NCBI GenBank assembly: GCA_016935695.1
Contig: JAFGQL010000058.1
Coordinates: 1 to 36,362 of the forward strand
From: Spirochaetales bacterium
Lineage (GTDB): Bacteria > Spirochaetota > Spirochaetia > JC444 > Marispirochaetaceae
Direction of reading: 5' to 3'
DNA: 36,362 bases
In this document: one piece after another, positions 23,664 to 30,841 of the stretch
Layout: every line of letters starts with the position of its first letter
Position numbering within the stretch: position 1 is the stretch's first letter
Made by a program: the position numbers and the translations under genes
The notes under the pieces: generated by a model
The model's database searches: none
What the model was told of the DNA's origin: nothing
Seen by the model: only the letters and a program-made list of their open reading frames with translations

Positions 23664-24314
23664 ATGAATATCTGGCTTATAGTGTTTCCAGGAGCAGTTT
23701 CCCTTATTATGCTCTATTCGGCGGGAGTCCTCCACCGGGCGGAGTTTTTTTATAAACGCAGCTGGCACACCGATGTGCTCTACGGTGTTGTCTGGTTTAT
23801 TGCCGGCAGGGTCCTGTCTCTGTGGCTGGGCAAGTTTTTTGTTCTGCCTTCCCACGGTTTCGGCCTGTTCACCCAGAATCTCTTTTCCTTTATTTTCCCT
23901 TTCTGGTTTATTGCCCTCGGGGGGTTATTCTTCCTGAATAAATTCAAAGGTACCGGACATCTTCCGGAAGCCTATCTTGCCGGTTACGGCGCCTTTTCCG
24001 GGCTTTCGATGGTTATCAGCAGGACACACCCGCCGGATCCCTACATTCTTTTTGTTCTGCCATTGATCATCGGGGTGTCCCTGGTGTATCTGGCCCAGCT
24101 TCGTTCCATTTTTGTCTCATCGGTCGGCCGTGTATTTGCCGGAACAGTCGCAGGTATTGCCGGCATCCCTTTTCTGTTCGCATTTGCTGCATTTTTGTAT
24201 TACCGCAATTTACCACTGTTGGCTTTACCCGTTTCCGTCATTCTATGCGTACCGGGACTCATTCTGCTGTATAAGAACGCCTCTGCACAATTGTCAAAAA
24301 ACTCAAGGCCATAA
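23664..24314 (+). CDS. Polytopic membrane protein of unknown function
   Basis: A 216-residue hydrophobic protein with about six predicted membrane segments (starting near residues 3-21, 38-54, 72-92, 125-145, 158-178 and 185-202). I see no catalytic or transport motif and do not recognise the family. No Shine-Dalgarno precedes the ATG; the candidate promoter lies directly upstream. Its TAA overlaps the T-tail of the converging fba terminator. It is 59 bp after the ferritin-like gene but appears to have its own promoter. Confidence 0.72.
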   Translation: MNIWLIVFPGAVSLIMLYSAGVLHRAEFFYKRSWHTDVLYGVVWFIAGRVLSLWLGKFFVLPSHGFGLFTQNLFSFIFPFWFIALGGLFFLNKFKGTGHLPEAYLAGYGAFSGLSMVISRTHPPDPYILFVLPLIIGVSLVYLAQLRSIFVSSVGRVFAGTVAGIAGIPFLFAFAAFLYYRNLPLLALPVSVILCVPGLILLYKNASAQLSKNSRP

Positions 24315-24343
24315 AAAAAACCGCCAGTAATTATACCGGCGGT
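24311..24343 (-). terminator. Rho-independent terminator of fba
   Basis: On the minus strand ACCGCC (24343-24338) and GGCGGT (24325-24320) pair around a 12-nt loop and are followed by eight T. The hairpin lies 25 bp after the fba stop. Confidence 0.85.
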
Positions 24344-24367
24344 ACAGATTCAACTTATATTCTTGAT

Positions 24368-25360
24368 TCAGGCTTTACCGGCGGAACCCAGGACATTGAT
24401 GTTCTTTGCTTTGTAGAGTTCTTTCAGTGCGTCACGGGCAGGCCCCAGGTACTTCCTCGGGTCGAACTCTCCGGGATTTTCAGCAAGGACCTGACGTACC
24501 GCAGCTGTGGCAGCGAGTCTTCCGTCAGAGTCTATGTTAATTTTGCATACAGCTGATTTTGATGCTTTTCTCAGTTGTTCTTCCGGAATTCCAACCGCGT
24601 CCTTGAGGGATCCTCCAAATTTGTTTATTGTCTGCACCTTGTCAACGGGAACCGAAGAAGAACCGTGGAGGACAATGGGGAATCCGGGGAGACGTTTTTC
24701 AATTTCCTCAAGAATGTCAAAGCGGAGGGGGGGCGGGACCAGGATACCGTCTGCGTTGCGGGTACATTGCGCAGGGGTAAATTTGTTAGCGCCGTGAGAA
24801 GTTCCGATTGATATGGCCAGAGAGTCTACACCAGTTTTTGCTACGAACTCCTCCACTTCTTCAGGCCTGGTGTAGGTGGAGGTTTCTGCAACTACCTCAT
24901 CTTCGATACCTGCCAGAACCCCGAGTTCTCCCTCTACAGTTACATCATGCTGATGGGCATATTCCACGACTTTTTTTGTCAACGCGATGTTTTCCTCGAA
25001 AGAGTGGTGCGAACCGTCAATCATTACACTGGAAAAACCTGAATCGATACAGTCTTTGCACAGTTCAAAACTATCGCCATGGTCAAGGTGAAGGGCAATC
25101 GGAATTTCACAGCCCAGCTCTTTTGCATACGCGACAGCACCCTGGGCCATGTAGCGAAGAAGTGTCGCATTTGCGTACTTTCTCGCCCCCGAAGAAACCT
25201 GCAGGATGACCGGTGATTTTGTTTCTACACAGGCCTGTATGATTGCCTGCATCTGCTCCATGTTGTTGAAATTGTATGCGGGGATTGCATATCCGCCGGC
25301 AACGGCTTTCTTGAACATTTCTTTCGTGTTTGAAAGACCTAATTCTTTATAAGAGACCAT
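24368..25360 (-). CDS. fba: Class II fructose-bisphosphate aldolase
   Basis: A 330-residue zinc aldolase that splits fructose 1,6-bisphosphate in glycolysis and joins the trioses in gluconeogenesis. The metal and substrate motifs are present: ALHLDHGDSFELCKDCIDSG (first His ligand and catalytic Asp region), MIDGSHHSFEENIALTKKVV, GELGVLAGIEDE (Glu ligand), GTSHGANKF (second His), VLHGSSSVP (third His), and KINIDSDGRLA for the phosphate site. Length fits the class IIB type. GAGGAG lies before the ATG. It has its own promoter 100 bp upstream and its own terminator, so it is monocistronic. Confidence 0.96.
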   Translation of the reverse strand: MVSYKELGLSNTKEMFKKAVAGGYAIPAYNFNNMEQMQAIIQACVETKSPVILQVSSGARKYANATLLRYMAQGAVAYAKELGCEIPIALHLDHGDSFELCKDCIDSGFSSVMIDGSHHSFEENIALTKKVVEYAHQHDVTVEGELGVLAGIEDEVVAETSTYTRPEEVEEFVAKTGVDSLAISIGTSHGANKFTPAQCTRNADGILVPPPLRFDILEEIEKRLPGFPIVLHGSSSVPVDKVQTINKFGGSLKDAVGIPEEQLRKASKSAVCKINIDSDGRLAATAAVRQVLAENPGEFDPRKYLGPARDALKELYKAKNINVLGSAGKA

Positions 25361-25463
25361 CTTTTTCTCCTCTGATATTACGGTGACTGCCCGGCAGGAA
25401 GAGGTCAGGCATCAACTTGTTTCTGCTGGTGGTTTTCCGCCGGTACCGCTATTCTTTTGTCCG

Positions 25464-25492
25464 ATTGTAAGAATACCTATATGGGGTGTCAA
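25464..25492 (-). promoter_or_regulatory. Sigma-70-type promoter of fba
   Basis: TTGACA (25492-25487) and TACAAT (25469-25464), minus strand, 17-bp spacer: 6 of 6 and 5 of 6 consensus matches. The predicted leader is about 95 nt. The remaining bases of this 174-bp divergent gap show no other clear signal. Confidence 0.8.
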
Positions 25493-25534
25493 GGGTTCCG
25501 TATCCCGGCTAAAGGAAGTATAGTCTTTATTATC

Positions 25535-26314
25535 ATGAAGACGGTATACGCGTTCGTTCTTTTATTGCTTCTATATACTATGTTGAGCTGCTCGACCCGG
25601 GAAGTCGTGGTTTTTACCGACCCTGTTTTTGCGCGCGCCATGAATGCGGCTGATGGTGCTCAGCTTTCTTCTTTTCTGTCGAGCCGGGGATATAAGCTCC
25701 GTCCTGTCGACCTGCCCTTTGATACCCCCGCGGAAAATATGATCAAGGATATAGAGGTCAATCCGGGGGGTATATACGGATTCACTCCCGGACTTACCCC
25801 TTCCTACAGGGAAATAAAGGGGCTGTATCCCGATGTGGCCTTGTTTTTGGTAGAAGATATATCGTCTGAGCCGGCAGGTCTAGAAAACGCCGCCGAACTT
25901 CTCAATAATGAGCTCAAGAATGAGGAAGTGGTCATTATTGCCGGTAAGTCACTCCGGGAAGAACTGCCTCGGAAAATCAATGACCCGGAAAATCAGGGGC
26001 ATCATGTATTTTTCTGGCACAGTGCTGCCGACGAGCCGGTGTTCCGTGAATGGCTTCAGGAGTTTAAGGATGCGGGAAAACTTGTCTTTCTTTCTGAGGA
26101 TGTTCCTGCCTCCATACTGAAACTGACGCTTTCTGTGCTTCCTGTTGAAGTTTTATATCATGATTGCGTGGATGCTGAGTTTTTGGAAAGACTGACTGTG
26201 TCTACAGATGAAAGAATAGTGTTCATTGGCAGGAATTATAACGAGGTGTTGCGCAACGCTCTGGAAGGGATTCTGTCTACCCGGGCCGCCGGAAACGGTA
26301 TGAATCCGGACTAA
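25535..26314 (+). CDS. Probable lipoprotein of unknown function
   Basis: A 259-residue exported protein. MKTVYAFVLLLLLYTMLSCS is a lipoprotein-type signal with the acylation cysteine at residue 19 (MLSC, acceptable under the relaxed spirochete lipobox). The mature part resembles a periplasmic binding or BMP-like fold: VVVFTDPVFARAM, then alternating strands and helices such as EEVVIIAGKSLREEL and GKLVFLSEDVPAS, IVFIGRNYNEVL. No substrate can be named. The ATG at 25535 is chosen since the longer frame from 25457 starts next to the divergent fba promoter and would bury the signal peptide. No good ribosome site. Confidence 0.7.
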   Translation: MKTVYAFVLLLLLYTMLSCSTREVVVFTDPVFARAMNAADGAQLSSFLSSRGYKLRPVDLPFDTPAENMIKDIEVNPGGIYGFTPGLTPSYREIKGLYPDVALFLVEDISSEPAGLENAAELLNNELKNEEVVIIAGKSLREELPRKINDPENQGHHVFFWHSAADEPVFREWLQEFKDAGKLVFLSEDVPASILKLTLSVLPVEVLYHDCVDAEFLERLTVSTDERIVFIGRNYNEVLRNALEGILSTRAAGNGMNPD

Positions 26315-26408
26315 TACCGGGCATGGAACGGCGAATATTGAAGATGACCGCGGGCACGGCTGGTTTTTTTCCCCTGGACAAGGAATTTACCGTAAAAAAG
26401 AAAAAGGT

Positions 26409-26437
26409 TTGACAAAGTATTTAGTGGGAAATATAAT
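26409..26437 (+). promoter_or_regulatory. Consensus sigma-70 promoter of the flaA genes
   Basis: TTGACA (26409-26414) and TATAAT (26432-26437) with exactly 17 bp between them: a perfect consensus promoter. Transcription should begin near 26444, giving a leader of about 58 nt before the ATG at 26502. The sheath genes are thus read by the housekeeping sigma factor, unlike flaB. Confidence 0.88.
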
Positions 26438-26501
26438 TCATACTGCGTATTGTGTAGCGCTTTTGCATGAAGAGCTTTTAACGCAGAACAAGGAGTCTAA
26501 A

Positions 26502-27251
26502 ATGAAAATAGGCGGATTAAAAAAAGGCGGTATTACAGTTTTTAGCCTGATTCTTTTGATTGCCTTCTTTTTTCCTATCACGCTCAGTGCCGACGAATCT
26601 ACGAGGAATGTCGTTTCCCAAGTACTGGAAACTTTTGATTCGGATACCCAGACAGCAGAGTGGATTGTCCAGGGGTCAAAATTCATCACGGAGGGATATC
26701 CTAAGTACAAGATGATAGACGGGTATCCTTACGCGCTTTACGGAAAGAGAGGAGAAGAGGAAAATCACCAGGTTTTGGGGGTTTTAGGCAAGTTTGACCG
26801 GCAGGGATATAACTATCTGGAATTTATCCCTGTAGAAGACGGGGAAGACGGTAAGGTTCCAAAGAAGATTACCATGCCCGGCCGTGTCCTTGAGATGGAC
26901 ATGTGGGTATGGGGCGGCAACTGGAATTTTACCCTGGAAGCTCATCTGGAAGATTTTCGGGGAATTGTACATGTTCTGGAGATGGGACGTCTTCGGTACA
27001 CGGGGTGGAAAAATCTGAGGATTTCGATTCCCAGCTACATACCCCAGTCCGAAGTGTACATTCCAATGTACAAGGAACTGAAGCTGCTGAAATTCGTTGT
27101 ACGTACCGAACCAAACGAAAATGTCAGCGGTTTTGAAATCTACTTTGATCATCTGAAACTGCTTACAGATATGTTTGAAAGCCGGTTTGACGGCGACGAA
27201 TTTGTCCGCCCGGAAAACAGGGCAGAAATATGGCCAGAGGAAGAGGAGTAA
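26502..27251 (+). CDS. flaA: FlaA-family flagellar sheath protein (first copy)
   Basis: A 249-residue exported protein. MKIGGLKKGGITVFSLILLI and the following AFFFPITLSA form a Sec signal peptide, cleaved near residue 30. The mature protein has the FlaA pattern: LETFDSDTQTAEWIVQGSKF, MDMWVWGGNWNFTLEAHLED, RYTGWKNLRISIPSYIPQSE, then GFEIYFDHLKLLTDMFESRF, and an acidic end. FlaA is secreted by Sec to the periplasm and coats the FlaB core. ATG at 26502 has AAGGAG; an earlier TTG frame starts inside the -35 box and is rejected. Its stop overlaps the ribosome site of the next flaA. Confidence 0.93.
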   Translation: MKIGGLKKGGITVFSLILLIAFFFPITLSADESTRNVVSQVLETFDSDTQTAEWIVQGSKFITEGYPKYKMIDGYPYALYGKRGEEENHQVLGVLGKFDRQGYNYLEFIPVEDGEDGKVPKKITMPGRVLEMDMWVWGGNWNFTLEAHLEDFRGIVHVLEMGRLRYTGWKNLRISIPSYIPQSEVYIPMYKELKLLKFVVRTEPNENVSGFEIYFDHLKLLTDMFESRFDGDEFVRPENRAEIWPEEEE

Positions 27252-27256
27252 AGAGC

Positions 27257-27982
27257 ATGAAGAGAGTATTTTTACTTTTTTGCATAGTACTGTTAGGCAT
27301 CGGTTCTTTCACGTTTGCGCAGGAAGGGAATCTGGTCGTTGGCGAGCCGAACGCGGAAAACATCGGTATTGACGCGGCACAGCAGAAACTGAAGGAAGTA
27401 TCCATTTCCAAGTTCGAAGACGCGGGTTTCTGGCGTGTTGCCATGCCCCTGGACTACGGTCTTGCAAATATCAGGCGTTTATCCGGTGGTCCTCTGGACA
27501 AGGAACAGATTGAGGACGAAGTCGAAATTGGCATAGCTGAAAGCGAACAGGATAAGTATGTGCTTGGTGCAAAAATCGAGTACTTTAAGCGGGCAATGAG
27601 TCATGTACAGATTTCGCCTGCACGGCCTTTGGCCATCGAAGGTATCTGTAAAACCGTATCGATGTGGGTCGTCGGACGTAACCAAAAACACACCCTCATC
27701 ATGCTGGTAGAAGATCATTTCGGCAATTACGCAGAAGTGGTCATGGGTTCCTTGAATTTTACCGGCTGGAAGAAAATGACTGTAGCCATTCCTCCTTCCA
27801 TCATTCAGCAGGACTATCATTATGGAAACCGGATCGGAATAAAGGTCACCGGTTTCCGCGTTGATTTCAATCTGGAAGACACCTTTGGTTCCTACTATAT
27901 CTATATGGATGATTTACGGGCAGTTACCGACCTGTTCCCCGAAGAAGCCCGTGATGTTGATGACATGCAGGACAACTGGTGA
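27257..27982 (+). CDS. flaA: FlaA-family flagellar sheath protein (second copy)
   Basis: A 241-residue paralogue of the upstream gene. MKRVFLLFCIVLLGIGSFTF then AQEG is a clear signal peptide cleaved after AQ or FA. Shared FlaA elements are FEDAGFWRVAMP, KTVSMWVVGRNQKHTLIMLV, LNFTGWKKMTVAIPPSIIQQ, and YIYMDDLRAVTDLFPEE. GAGGAG lies 9 nt before the ATG, overlapping the end of the first flaA, so the two sheath proteins are made from one message. The GTG of the next gene overlaps its stop by four bases. Confidence 0.92.
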   Translation: MKRVFLLFCIVLLGIGSFTFAQEGNLVVGEPNAENIGIDAAQQKLKEVSISKFEDAGFWRVAMPLDYGLANIRRLSGGPLDKEQIEDEVEIGIAESEQDKYVLGAKIEYFKRAMSHVQISPARPLAIEGICKTVSMWVVGRNQKHTLIMLVEDHFGNYAEVVMGSLNFTGWKKMTVAIPPSIIQQDYHYGNRIGIKVTGFRVDFNLEDTFGSYYIYMDDLRAVTDLFPEEARDVDDMQDNW

Positions 27983-29214
27983 CACCGCAAGGGGCCGGAT
28001 CTTATAACGATCTCAGTACCCTTATGTTAAAAATCCTCCTCATAGCAGGGGGATTTTTTTTAAGCTCTGTCCGTATCCATCCGGATGAAACTCTTCAATT
28101 TGATTTTGACGGCCATTACACGGTGCTCGAACGCCAGGATATCCGGCAGCGGGAGAACGGCCGTTACAGGGGATTTATATACCGGGAAATGAGAGGCGTT
28201 CTAAAAGCTCTGGATTCCTGTGAAACCGGAAGGCAGTATTCAGGGTCATTCTTTTTGTACCGGAAAATGACCAGAAACACCCTTCATATTGCGAAAGTAA
28301 TAGATGAAGTTGTTCCCGCTTCTTTTGTCTTGAACAGTTCAGGACGTATGCAGACATCCGCCGAAGCCTCAGTACCGCCGGTTCAGAATTTTCCTGTACT
28401 GCCAAATGTATCACTAAGGGAAGGCGATACATGGCGTGATTACGGTATAAGGGTTGTGGATCCGAAAGGAGGGCGGCCGACAAGGGTGAAAATCCTGAGT
28501 GAGTACGTGTACAAAGGCGTCGAGACCGGGCAAGGGAGGGAGCGGCATCATATTCGTGCTCAATTCGCATTGCGATATCATAGAGGGCAGGATCCTTACG
28601 GGGATGATGATGTGGTCGAAATAAGCGGGAAACATCTGGTGGATATTTATATTACGCAGGATGCGGAGAGTTCCGTATTTATGCGGGATACCATGGAAGA
28701 CCGGTATCGTTATGCAGACGGAAGTACTATAGAAGAATCCGGCATCATTCTGACCTGGTTTGATGACATTGCCGGCATGGACCGTCCAGCAGTTAAGCGG
28801 CGTATTCAGGAAATAGCGGAAGAAACTCCTGATGATGATATCACCGTAACAGAGCGGCCGGAAGGAATAGTGCTGCAGATACAGAATATTCATTTCTACC
28901 CCGATGAGGACAGGCTTCTTCCTGGACAGGAAGGAAAGATTGAACGTATAGCAAGAATTCTCCTGCAAAATGAAGGCCATACCTTTCTGGTAAGCGGTCA
29001 CACTGCGGATGTGGGATCACAGGAAAGCCAGCAGCTTTTATCACAGCAGCGGGCACAGGTTATTACGCGTATGCTCATTGAACGCGGGATTCCAGCAGAC
29101 AAGCTCATCTACCAGGGGCGCGGGGGGCGTGAACCGATAGCACCTAACGACACAGAAGAGAATATGGCCAAAAACCGGAGGGTGGAAATAACTATTCTTG
29201 AAGGGACACGTTGA
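27979..29214 (+). CDS. OmpA-family cell-envelope protein
   Basis: A 411-residue protein from the GTG at 27979 (GTGA overlap with flaA, AGGA upstream), or 396 residues from the ATG at 28024 (MLKILLIAGGFFLSSVRIHP), which gives the more normal signal peptide. The N-terminal 270 residues are beta-rich and unrecognised. The C-terminal 110 residues are an OmpA-like peptidoglycan-binding domain: IHFYPDEDRLLPGQEGKIER, FLVSGHTADVGSQESQQLLS, QQRAQVITRMLIERGIPADK, NRRVEITIL. It may tie an envelope or sheath structure to peptidoglycan. A terminator-like hairpin sits within the signal-peptide codons. The 3' end overlaps converging tatD by 23 bp. Confidence 0.87.
   Translation: MTPQGAGSYNDLSTLMLKILLIAGGFFLSSVRIHPDETLQFDFDGHYTVLERQDIRQRENGRYRGFIYREMRGVLKALDSCETGRQYSGSFFLYRKMTRNTLHIAKVIDEVVPASFVLNSSGRMQTSAEASVPPVQNFPVLPNVSLREGDTWRDYGIRVVDPKGGRPTRVKILSEYVYKGVETGQGRERHHIRAQFALRYHRGQDPYGDDDVVEISGKHLVDIYITQDAESSVFMRDTMEDRYRYADGSTIEESGIILTWFDDIAGMDRPAVKRRIQEIAEETPDDDITVTERPEGIVLQIQNIHFYPDEDRLLPGQEGKIERIARILLQNEGHTFLVSGHTADVGSQESQQLLSQQRAQVITRMLIERGIPADKLIYQGRGGREPIAPNDTEENMAKNRRVEITILEGTR
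28029..28061 (+). terminator. Terminator-like hairpin inside the OmpA-family signal-peptide codons
   Basis: AAAAATCCTCC (28029-28039) pairs with GGGGGATTTTT (28048-28058; one G-U pair) around an 8-nt loop, followed by further T to 28061. It fits an intrinsic terminator for flaA, 47 bp after its stop, yet it lies in frame within the downstream gene, so it may act as an attenuator. Confidence 0.65.
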
Positions 29215-30007
29215 ACAGGGTGCTGAAATTCTTTCTGATCTTGCTGATCAACAGAGTACAAGGGACTGATCGAAGCTGAGAGGCGAGTAGATACAGGTAC
29301 TGAATGTAACCCGAATGGTTTGCTTTTCCCCGTTTCTCCTGAGGCGCAAGGTACGGCGCATCGGTCTCGAGGAGTATGCGGTCATCGGGAACATAGCGCA
29401 GTGCTTCCTGTATAGGCGACGATGAAGGGTAGCTTGCATTACCAGCAAATGAAATATAAAAACCGATATCCAGAAGCTGTTTTGCTGTTTTTTTGTCAGA
29501 CGAGAAACAGTGAATGACACCCCTCCGCTCCAGATTCGCTTCCTTGAGCATACCGATTATGTCGGCATCAGCATCCCGGTTATGAATTATGACTGGCAGA
29601 CTGCTTTCTCTGGCGAGGTCAAGCTGGCGTTCAAGGAGTGTGCGCTGCTGCTCCCGGGTGCCGTAATTCCTGTAATAATCCAGTCCGATTTCACCAACGC
29701 CGATCACTTTCTTCATGACAAGGGACGAGGCGATCAAGCCAAGTTTTGAGCTGAGATCACTGTCATCGCAATTACTCGGGTACAGTCCGACAGACATGAA
29801 TGCATAAGGAAAATCCTTCAACAAAGAAGCGCGATGACTGATATCTTCTGCTTCTATGCCGATGTCGAGTACCGCAGAATATCCCGCTTCAAAGATTGCC
29901 TGTAATAGTTTTTGCGGTTCAATGTTTTTTTTCTGCAGCATTGAACAATGGCAATGTGAATCTACCAGGCCTTTGGCGGGAAGTTGTTGACTGATAAAGG
30001 AGTCCAT
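29192..30007 (-). CDS. tatD: TatD-family metal-dependent DNase
   Basis: A 271-residue TIM-barrel hydrolase. Metal-binding motifs in order: VDSHCH (Asp16, His18, His20), VGEIGLDYYRN, PVIIHNRDAD, GVIHCFSSD and LLETDAPYLAPQEKRGKANH. TatD enzymes are 3'-exonucleases linked to DNA repair. It converges with the OmpA-family gene and overlaps its last 23 bp. The start follows CAGGTAT, a weak ribosome site. The gene appears to stand alone. Confidence 0.94.
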   Translation of the reverse strand: MDSFISQQLPAKGLVDSHCHCSMLQKKNIEPQKLLQAIFEAGYSAVLDIGIEAEDISHRASLLKDFPYAFMSVGLYPSNCDDSDLSSKLGLIASSLVMKKVIGVGEIGLDYYRNYGTREQQRTLLERQLDLARESSLPVIIHNRDADADIIGMLKEANLERRGVIHCFSSDKKTAKQLLDIGFYISFAGNASYPSSSPIQEALRYVPDDRILLETDAPYLAPQEKRGKANHSGYIQYLYLLASQLRSVPCTLLISKIRKNFSTLFNVSLQE

Positions 30008-30087
30008 ATACCTGACAGTCTAAAGTATCTTTGACTCGTGTGTAAAGGTATGGGAATATAGAGGATGAAGTTGATGCAGCAACACGG

Positions 30088-30117
30088 TTGACTAAAAAAC
30101 CATGATACACGTAATAT
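30088..30117 (+). promoter_or_regulatory. Promoter of tRNA-Leu
   Basis: TTGACT (30088-30093) and TAATAT (30112-30117) with an 18-bp spacer; predicted start near 30124, 12 nt before the mature tRNA. Confidence 0.6.
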
Positions 30118-30135
30118 AGGGACACTTTAAGAAAA

Positions 30136-30221
30136 GCCGGAGTGGTGAAATTGGTAGACACCCGGGACTTAAAATCCCGTGGACAGTAATGTCCGTACCG
30201 GTTCAAGTCCGGTCTCCGGCA
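30136..30221 (+). tRNA. tRNA-Leu (anticodon UAA)
   Basis: An 86-nt class II tRNA. The acceptor stem GCCGGAG pairs with CTCCGGC, the anticodon stem CGGGA/TCCCG encloses CTTAAAA with anticodon TAA. A long variable arm with the stem GGAC/GTCC is present, and the T-arm contains GGTTCAAGTCC. Discriminator base is A; CCA is not encoded. A terminator follows within 10 bp. Confidence 0.97.
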
Positions 30222-30229
30222 AATAAAAG

Positions 30230-30253
30230 ACAGCCCCCAGGGCTGTTTTTTAT
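30230..30253 (+). terminator. Rho-independent terminator of tRNA-Leu
   Basis: ACAGCCC (30230-30236) and GGGCTGT (30240-30246) with a CCA loop, followed by a run of T to about 30253. Confidence 0.88.
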
Positions 30254-30316
30254 TTGCAAAGACTAAACCCAAGCCTGCGATAGCGGTTGTACACAATCGC
30301 GAAAGCAAGCGTAGTG

Positions 30317-30332
30317 GTCCGGTCTCCGGCAA
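30317..30332 (+). repeat. Direct repeat of the tRNA-Leu 3' end
   Basis: GTCCGGTCTCCGGCAA is an exact 16-bp copy of 30207-30222, the T-arm and acceptor 3' strand of tRNA-Leu, displaced by 110 bp. Both copies are followed by TAA-containing A/T bases and then a hairpin. The intervening stretch includes a palindrome GCGGTTGT-AC-ACAATCGC (30283-30300). It looks like an att-type duplication or a tRNA remnant. Confidence 0.75.
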
Positions 30333-30368
30333 TAACAGAAGCCTCCCGTTAGGGAGGTTTCTGTTATT
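30331..30368. terminator. Long symmetric hairpin, possible bidirectional terminator
   Basis: AATAACAGAAGCCTCCC (30331-30347) pairs with GGGAGGTTTCTGTTATT (30352-30368) around GTTA, with one G-U pair in 17 bp. The T content of the tail fits termination on either strand only moderately. Confidence 0.6.
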
Positions 30369-30416
30369 AATGTATAGGAGTACTTGAAGGACAGTTCATG
30401 GACTGCCGATTGATAG

Positions 30417-30743
30417 AGCAGCACCTGCCGTGAGCACACTCATGTATCGTTTGCATTTCCCCTGGGTGAATGGCTTGATCCGAATTTTGATGCCTTGTGG
30501 ACGTTCTCTGCAGGCAATATAGTGATTAAAAGCCCTGCAGGTCAAATAAACTATGATTTCAGTAATAAAACTATCGAAGACTTCAGCGTCGGCACTACGG
30601 GAGAAGGAATTGTCCTGAAGTTTTACTGTCCCGAAACAAAAAAGACCTATACGTTCGTGAAGCCCCTGACCTCCCTGGACATTGTATTGAGAATTGACCG
30701 GCAGGCACGCCCACAGTACGAAGTCTCCATGAAGAAACAATAG
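30417..30743 (+). pseudogene. 5'-truncated remnant of a small conserved protein
   Basis: An open frame of about 108 codons (after a stop at 30414-30416) that reads HVSFAFPLGEWLDPNFDALW, TFSAGNIVIKSPAGQINYDF and ends EVSMKKQ. The text looks like a real small beta-rich protein, perhaps a secreted one. However, the N-terminal part lacks any ATG, GTG or TTG before the conserved-looking FPLGEWLDP segment; the first available start is TTG at 30495, which removes it, and has no ribosome site. I therefore treat it as a gene that lost its 5' end, next to the tRNA 3'-end duplication. A frameshift elsewhere or a working internal start cannot be excluded. Confidence 0.5.
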
Positions 30744-30802
30744 TCAGGATAAAAGAAAGGCACTATAACTAAAAATGGTGCCGTGGTCAGGCACTCTTTT
30801 TC

Positions 30803-30832
30803 TGGACAACCGCTTTATTGCTGTAGTATGGT
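30803..30832 (+). promoter_or_regulatory. Possible carB promoter, leaderless
   Basis: TGGACA (30803-30808) and TATGGT (30827-30832) with an 18-bp spacer. The ATG at 30842 is 9 bp after the -10 box, with no Shine-Dalgarno (ATCAGTCAC precedes it). Confidence 0.45.
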
Positions 30833-30841
30833 ATCAGTCAC

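Noticed and set aside
26409-26501. Longer N-terminus for the first flaA starting at TTG 26409
   Set aside because: The TTG is part of a perfect consensus -35 box and transcription starts after it; the ATG at 26502 has a ribosome site and begins a proper signal peptide.
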